This document shows, one piece after another, positions 6,493 to 8,849 of a stretch of 8,849 nt of DNA. The stretch is from Chloroflexota bacterium (GTDB taxonomy: Bacteria > Chloroflexota > Anaerolineae > 4572-78 > J111). The stretch is taken from positions 1-8,849 of the forward strand of contig RFJF01000168.1 of assembly GCA_003695455.1 (NCBI GenBank). The letters are read 5' to 3'. How positions within the stretch are numbered: the first letter of the stretch is position 1; every line of letters starts with the position of its first letter. The translations under genes and the position numbers were made by a program. The notes under the pieces were generated by a model. The model was not told the DNA's origin. It searched no databases and was given only the letters and a program-made list of their open reading frames with translations.

Positions 6493-7569
6493 TCAGTTCC
6501 AAATTCCGGGGATGGTGTGACCGCAGCCGGGGCAATCCCCTGCTCGTGTAATCTGGTTGCGCAAAATCAGGTAGCCGTGCCGTTCTACCAGCAGGGTGTT
6601 GCAGTGGGGACAGTAGGTGTTTTCCCAATGGGCCACCTGCCCCGGACGATTGCCGGCGTATACGTAATGCAGCCCGGCCTCGGCGCCAATTTCTGCCGCG
6701 CGAATGAGCATTGCCGGGGTTGTGTTGTCCGGTTCGGTCATTTTGTAATCTTTGTGAAAGGCGGTTACGTGCCACGGAATTTCCGGCGAAATTCCGGCCA
6801 CAAAGCGGGCAATGTCCCACAATTCGTCCGTGGAATCGTTAAATCCGGGGATGACCAGCGTCAGCACTTCCAGCCAAAAACCGCGTTTGTGCAGTTCTTC
6901 AATGGTCCACAGCACGTGTTTGAGCTGGCCGCCCAATTGGCGGTAATTTTTCTGCTGAAAAGATTTGAGGTCAACCTTGTAGCAATCGGTGTGGGGTTTG
7001 ATAAAATCCAGCGCCTCGGGCGTGGCGTTGCCGTTGGAAACAAAGCCGGTAACCAGCCCGGTGGCTTTGGCCTGCCTGAAAATTGCCGCCGACCATTCGG
7101 CGGTGATGAGCGGCTCGTTGTAACTGCTCACCACCAGCCGGGCCTGCGTGCGCTGCGCCGCCGCCACCAGCGATTCGGCGGTAAATTGCCGCGGACGCAC
7201 ACCGGCGGCATCATCGCGCAGCGTCTGGGATGTGACCCAATTCTGGCAGTACCCGCAGTGAAAATCGCAGCCGAGCATGCCAAATGTGAGGGCTTTACTG
7301 CCGGGCAGTACATGAAAAAACGGCTTCTTTTCTACCGGGTCACTCTGCACGCCGGCGGCGTAACCAAACGGCACGCGCAGCGTGCCGCCGGCGTTGTGCC
7401 GCACCCGGCAAATTCCGCGCTGCCCCGGAAAAATCACGCAGCGGTGGCCGCAGGCCACACAGCGAATCTTGTCATCGGCCAGCGGCTCCACCAGATGCGG
7501 CGATGCCTCGGTGGTCAAGTCATCGAGTACGTCTTGCAAGGTGGGCCGCTGCATAGAAAATATCCCCAT
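6493..7569 (-). CDS. amrS: AmmeMemoRadiSam system radical SAM enzyme
   Basis: This 358-residue radical SAM protein is of the type found with AMMECR1 and Memo proteins. The SAM-cleaving [4Fe-4S] cluster motif CxxxCxxC is at C101, C105 and C108 (GCDFHCGYCQNW). An N-terminal cysteine set C37-x2-C40-x3-C44-x9-C54 with GxCxVRxNxGG is typical of this family. VSSYNEPLI (147-155) and VSNGN (177-181) are standard core strands, and KVDLKSF (198-204) and VIPGFND (239-245) are shared with pyruvate-formate-lyase-activase relatives. Two CPxC pairs near the C terminus (320-323, 346-349) look like a zinc ribbon. The substrate is not known to me. No AMMECR1 or Memo gene is in the window. Starts are possible at ATG 7569 (SD AGAAAGGG, 9 nt spacing) or ATG 7554 (GGGGA, 8 nt). 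It heads the unit that continues into the CNNM genes. The symbol follows family nomenclature. Confidence 0.9.
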   Translation of the reverse strand: MGIFSMQRPTLQDVLDDLTTEASPHLVEPLADDKIRCVACGHRCVIFPGQRGICRVRHNAGGTLRVPFGYAAGVQSDPVEKKPFFHVLPGSKALTFGMLGCDFHCGYCQNWVTSQTLRDDAAGVRPRQFTAESLVAAAQRTQARLVVSSYNEPLITAEWSAAIFRQAKATGLVTGFVSNGNATPEALDFIKPHTDCYKVDLKSFQQKNYRQLGGQLKHVLWTIEELHKRGFWLEVLTLVIPGFNDSTDELWDIARFVAGISPEIPWHVTAFHKDYKMTEPDNTTPAMLIRAAEIGAEAGLHYVYAGNRPGQVAHWENTYCPHCNTLLVERHGYLILRNQITRAGDCPGCGHTIPGIWN

Positions 7570-7619
7570 AAAAAAACACCCTTTCTGCCTGATATTGTAT
7601 CGCAGGCAGAAAAGGGTGT
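7570..7619 (-). terminator. Intrinsic terminator of the hydrolase gene, overlapping the next gene's ribosome binding site
   Basis: On the minus strand, ACACCCTTTTCTGCCTG (7619-7603) pairs with CAGGCAGAAAGGGTGT (7591-7576) as a 16-bp stem with one bulged T and an 11-nt loop. Seven T residues (7576-7570) follow directly. It begins 22 nt past the hydrolase stop. The descending arm contains AGAAAGGG, a Shine-Dalgarno for ATG 7569, and the T-run abuts that ATG. A transcript reading in from the hydrolase would thus be terminated or have that ribosome site masked. Confidence 0.88.
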
Positions 7620-7622
7620 CAA
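7594..7622 (-). promoter_or_regulatory. Near-consensus sigma-70 promoter of the radical SAM/CNNM operon
   Basis: Reading the minus strand, a perfect TTGACA (7622-7617) is followed after exactly 17 nt by TACAAT (7599-7594), one base off consensus. The expected start is near 7586, giving a leader of 15-20 nt before the ATG at 7569. The whole promoter lies in the hydrolase/radical SAM intergenic region and largely within the ascending arm and loop of the terminator hairpin described separately. Confidence 0.8.
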
Positions 7623-7641
7623 CGGAATTTTAAGAGCCGTT

Positions 7642-8325
7642 CTACACGTCCAGTGATTCGCCGGGTTTGAGGGCCACGGCATCCGCATCTGTTTCGGCTT
7701 TAACGCGGGCTACCCAGGCTTCGGCATCCTGGGCTACGGGCGGCCATGTTCCATAGTGCGAGGGAACCACCAGTTTGGGTTTAACCAGTTTCACGGCTTT
7801 GAGCGCATCATCCGGCCCCATGGTGAAATTATCGCCAATAGGCGGTACAAACAGGTCAATCCCCTCTTCACCGTACAACTGCATTTCAAGAAACAGGGCG
7901 GTGTCGCAGGCAAAGTACAGTTTTTTACCGGCGGCGGTAATCAGAAAACCGGCCGGGTTGCCGCCGTAAGTGCCATCGGGCAGGGCAGAACCGTGGTGGG
8001 CAATGGTCAATTTGACGTAGCCAAATTCGTGGTTAAAGCCGCCGCCAATGTGTTGCGGGTGGGCATTTTCAATGCCCTGCCCCTGCAACCAGTTGACAAT
8101 TTCAAAATTGCTGATGACTTTGGCCCCGGTGCGTTTGGCAATTGATACCACATCTTCCACATGGTCAAAGTGGCCGTGTGACACCAGAATAAAATCCGCC
8201 TCCACCGAATCGGCTGCCACATCGGTGCTGGGGTTGCTGGTAAAAAACGGGTCAATCAGTACCTTTTGCCCGTCAATATCCAGCATGTGAGTGCCGTGTC
8301 CAACGTAAGTGTATTTGATTCCCAT
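7642..8325 (-). CDS. UPF0173 family metal-dependent hydrolase (metallo-beta-lactamase fold)
   Basis: This 227-residue protein is about the usual length for UPF0173, a cytoplasmic branch of the metallo-beta-lactamase superfamily (YtkL-like). The substrate is unknown. The N-terminal MGIKYTYVGHGTHMLDIDG and VLIDPFF strands are typical. The metal motif HxHxDH is VSHGHFDH with H50, H52, D54 and H55. Further likely ligands are H110 or H111 (IAHHGSA), D141 (FACDTALF) and H190 (VPSHYGTWP). No signal peptide is seen. The ATG at 8325 is preceded by AAGGAG (8338-8333) at 7 nt spacing. It has its own promoter in the divergent region and its own terminator, so it is probably monocistronic. It is transcribed away from the bactofilin gene. 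Confidence 0.93.
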   Translation of the reverse strand: MGIKYTYVGHGTHMLDIDGQKVLIDPFFTSNPSTDVAADSVEADFILVSHGHFDHVEDVVSIAKRTGAKVISNFEIVNWLQGQGIENAHPQHIGGGFNHEFGYVKLTIAHHGSALPDGTYGGNPAGFLITAAGKKLYFACDTALFLEMQLYGEEGIDLFVPPIGDNFTMGPDDALKAVKLVKPKLVVPSHYGTWPPVAQDAEAWVARVKAETDADAVALKPGESLDV

Positions 8326-8376
8326 CTCAATGCTCCTTCATTGAATGCTGAAAAAACGCCATTGTTTACCGGCCCA

Positions 8377-8406
8377 AGTATAGCAAAAATTTTTGTTCGA
8401 GGCCAA
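8377..8406 (-). promoter_or_regulatory. Probable promoter of the UPF0173 hydrolase
   Basis: On the minus strand, TTGGCC (8406-8401) lies 18 nt upstream of TATACT (8382-8377). The -10 is good and the -35 weak. The predicted start near 8370 gives a leader of about 45 nt. A 12-bp palindrome CAAAAATTTTTG (8384-8395) occupies the spacer. Confidence 0.55.
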
Positions 8407-8460
8407 AAATCAATCGCAATCGCGTTGACAATTCGCATGAGTTAGAGTATAGTTGGCCTC
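8399..8460. repeat. Inverted repeat GAGGCCAA/TTGGCCTC across the divergent promoters
   Basis: GAGGCCAA (8399-8406) and its perfect reverse complement TTGGCCTC (8453-8460) are separated by 46 nt, with centres 54 bp apart, about five helical turns. The left copy covers the -35 of the hydrolase promoter. The right copy starts at the last base of the bactofilin -10 and reaches its predicted start. It could be a pair of operator sites, but an 8-bp match at this distance can arise by chance. Confidence 0.4.
8425..8453 (+). promoter_or_regulatory. Strong sigma-70 promoter of the bactofilin gene
   Basis: A perfect TTGACA (8425-8430), a 17-nt spacer and TATAGT (8448-8453), one base off consensus. The predicted start is about 8460, leaving a leader of roughly 24 nt that contains the GGAGG ribosome binding site at 8474-8478. 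Confidence 0.83.
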
Positions 8461-8483
8461 TGATTGCAGGACTGGAGGTCAGT

Positions 8484-8849
8484 ATGTTTGGACGTGGCAA
8501 AACTCCACCTATCGAAAAAATTGAAACCGTGATTGGAGCCAACACCAACTTCAAGGGTACGCTGGTCTGCGATGGCAGCGTGCGCATAGACGGGGTGGCC
8601 GAAGAGGGACTCATTAAAACCGCAGGTAACATTGTGGTTGGCCCGGAAGCCAGAGTAGGCGCCAATCTGGAAGCCGAAAATGTATCGGTGAGTGGCGCGG
8701 TGACGGGCAACATTACCGCCACCGGCCGGCTGGAGATTTTGAGCACCGGCAAGGTTTGGGGCAAAGTAGACGTGGGAAGCTTTCTGCTGGACGAAGCCGG
8801 CTTTTTCAAAGGCAGCCTGTCTATGCAAAACGAGCCGCCTCCCCCGAGC
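8484..8849 (+). CDS. Bactofilin / polymer-forming cytoskeletal protein (3'-truncated)
   Basis: This is the N-terminal 122 residues of a bactofilin (DUF583), a right-handed beta-helix protein that self-assembles into membrane-associated filaments without nucleotide. After a short tail (MFGRGKTPPIEKIETVIG) the repeating beta-helix pattern is clear: NFKGTLVCDGSVRIDGVAEEG, NIVVGPEARVGANLEAENVSVSGAVTGNITATGRLEILSTGKVWGKVDVGSFLLDEAGFFKG given in shortened form, with glycines and hydrophobics spaced by about 5-6 residues over roughly residues 20-112. The helix then gives way to a proline-rich tail (NEPPPP) where the window ends, so only a short C-terminal tail may be missing. ATG 8484 is preceded by GGAGG (8474-8478) at 5 nt spacing. 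A strong promoter lies just upstream. The partner genes often found with bactofilins (LytM/M23 peptidases) would lie beyond the window. Confidence 0.92.
   Translation, partial: MFGRGKTPPIEKIETVIGANTNFKGTLVCDGSVRIDGVAEEGLIKTAGNIVVGPEARVGANLEAENVSVSGAVTGNITATGRLEILSTGKVWGKVDVGSFLLDEAGFFKGSLSMQNEPPPPS

Noticed and set aside
6364..7656. A 430-codon open frame on the plus strand antisense to the radical SAM gene
   Set aside because: It lies opposite a gene with clear catalytic motifs, has no recognisable domain or ribosome site, and its composition is what the complement of a GC-rich gene gives. It is a shadow frame.

Overview
The window is an 8.8 kb stretch of a bacterial chromosome with moderately high GC. 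It carries eight protein genes, all of recognisable families; the first and last are cut by the window edges. There is no rRNA, tRNA, CRISPR array, insertion sequence or prophage gene. A primary-type sigma-70 factor, a membrane-anchored spermidine-synthase-like protein, stacked CNNM/CorC transporters, a UPF0173 hydrolase, an AmmeMemoRadiSam radical SAM enzyme and a bactofilin together would fit a Chloroflexota (Anaerolineae-like) genome. That placement rests on gene families and general style and is only a moderate inference. Promoters are of the ordinary sigma-70 type (TTGACA-like, 17-18 bp spacer, TATAAT-like).

Left part, plus strand (1-2536). The 3' part of an RpoD/SigA-type sigma factor ends at 779 and is followed by a clear intrinsic terminator. 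Just after it, a good promoter starts a leader that contains an array of 7-nt-periodic degenerate repeats (881-957). The leader runs into a 523-residue protein with an N-terminal multi-pass membrane half and a C-terminal spermidine-synthase-like Rossmann half.

Middle part, minus strand (7622 down to 2581). This looks like one four-gene transcription unit. A radical SAM enzyme of the AmmeMemoRadiSam system is followed by three consecutive CNNM (DUF21)-CBS proteins of the CorC/HlyC family. The first two of these have the full CNNM-CBS-CorC_HlyC architecture and overlap by 11 nt. The third is short and lacks the CorC_HlyC domain. The close packing suggests that the three paralogues are made together and may work together on cation (Mg2+/Na+) export or membrane integrity.

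Right part (7642-8849). A UPF0173 metallo-beta-lactamase-fold hydrolase (minus strand) and a bactofilin (plus strand, cut by the window end) are divergently transcribed from a shared 158-bp region with a promoter for each. An 8-bp inverted repeat is shared between the two promoters.

The most distinctive local structure lies between the hydrolase and the radical SAM gene. A near-consensus promoter for the radical SAM operon is embedded in the hairpin that terminates the hydrolase transcript. The descending arm of that hairpin holds a Shine-Dalgarno sequence of the radical SAM gene.
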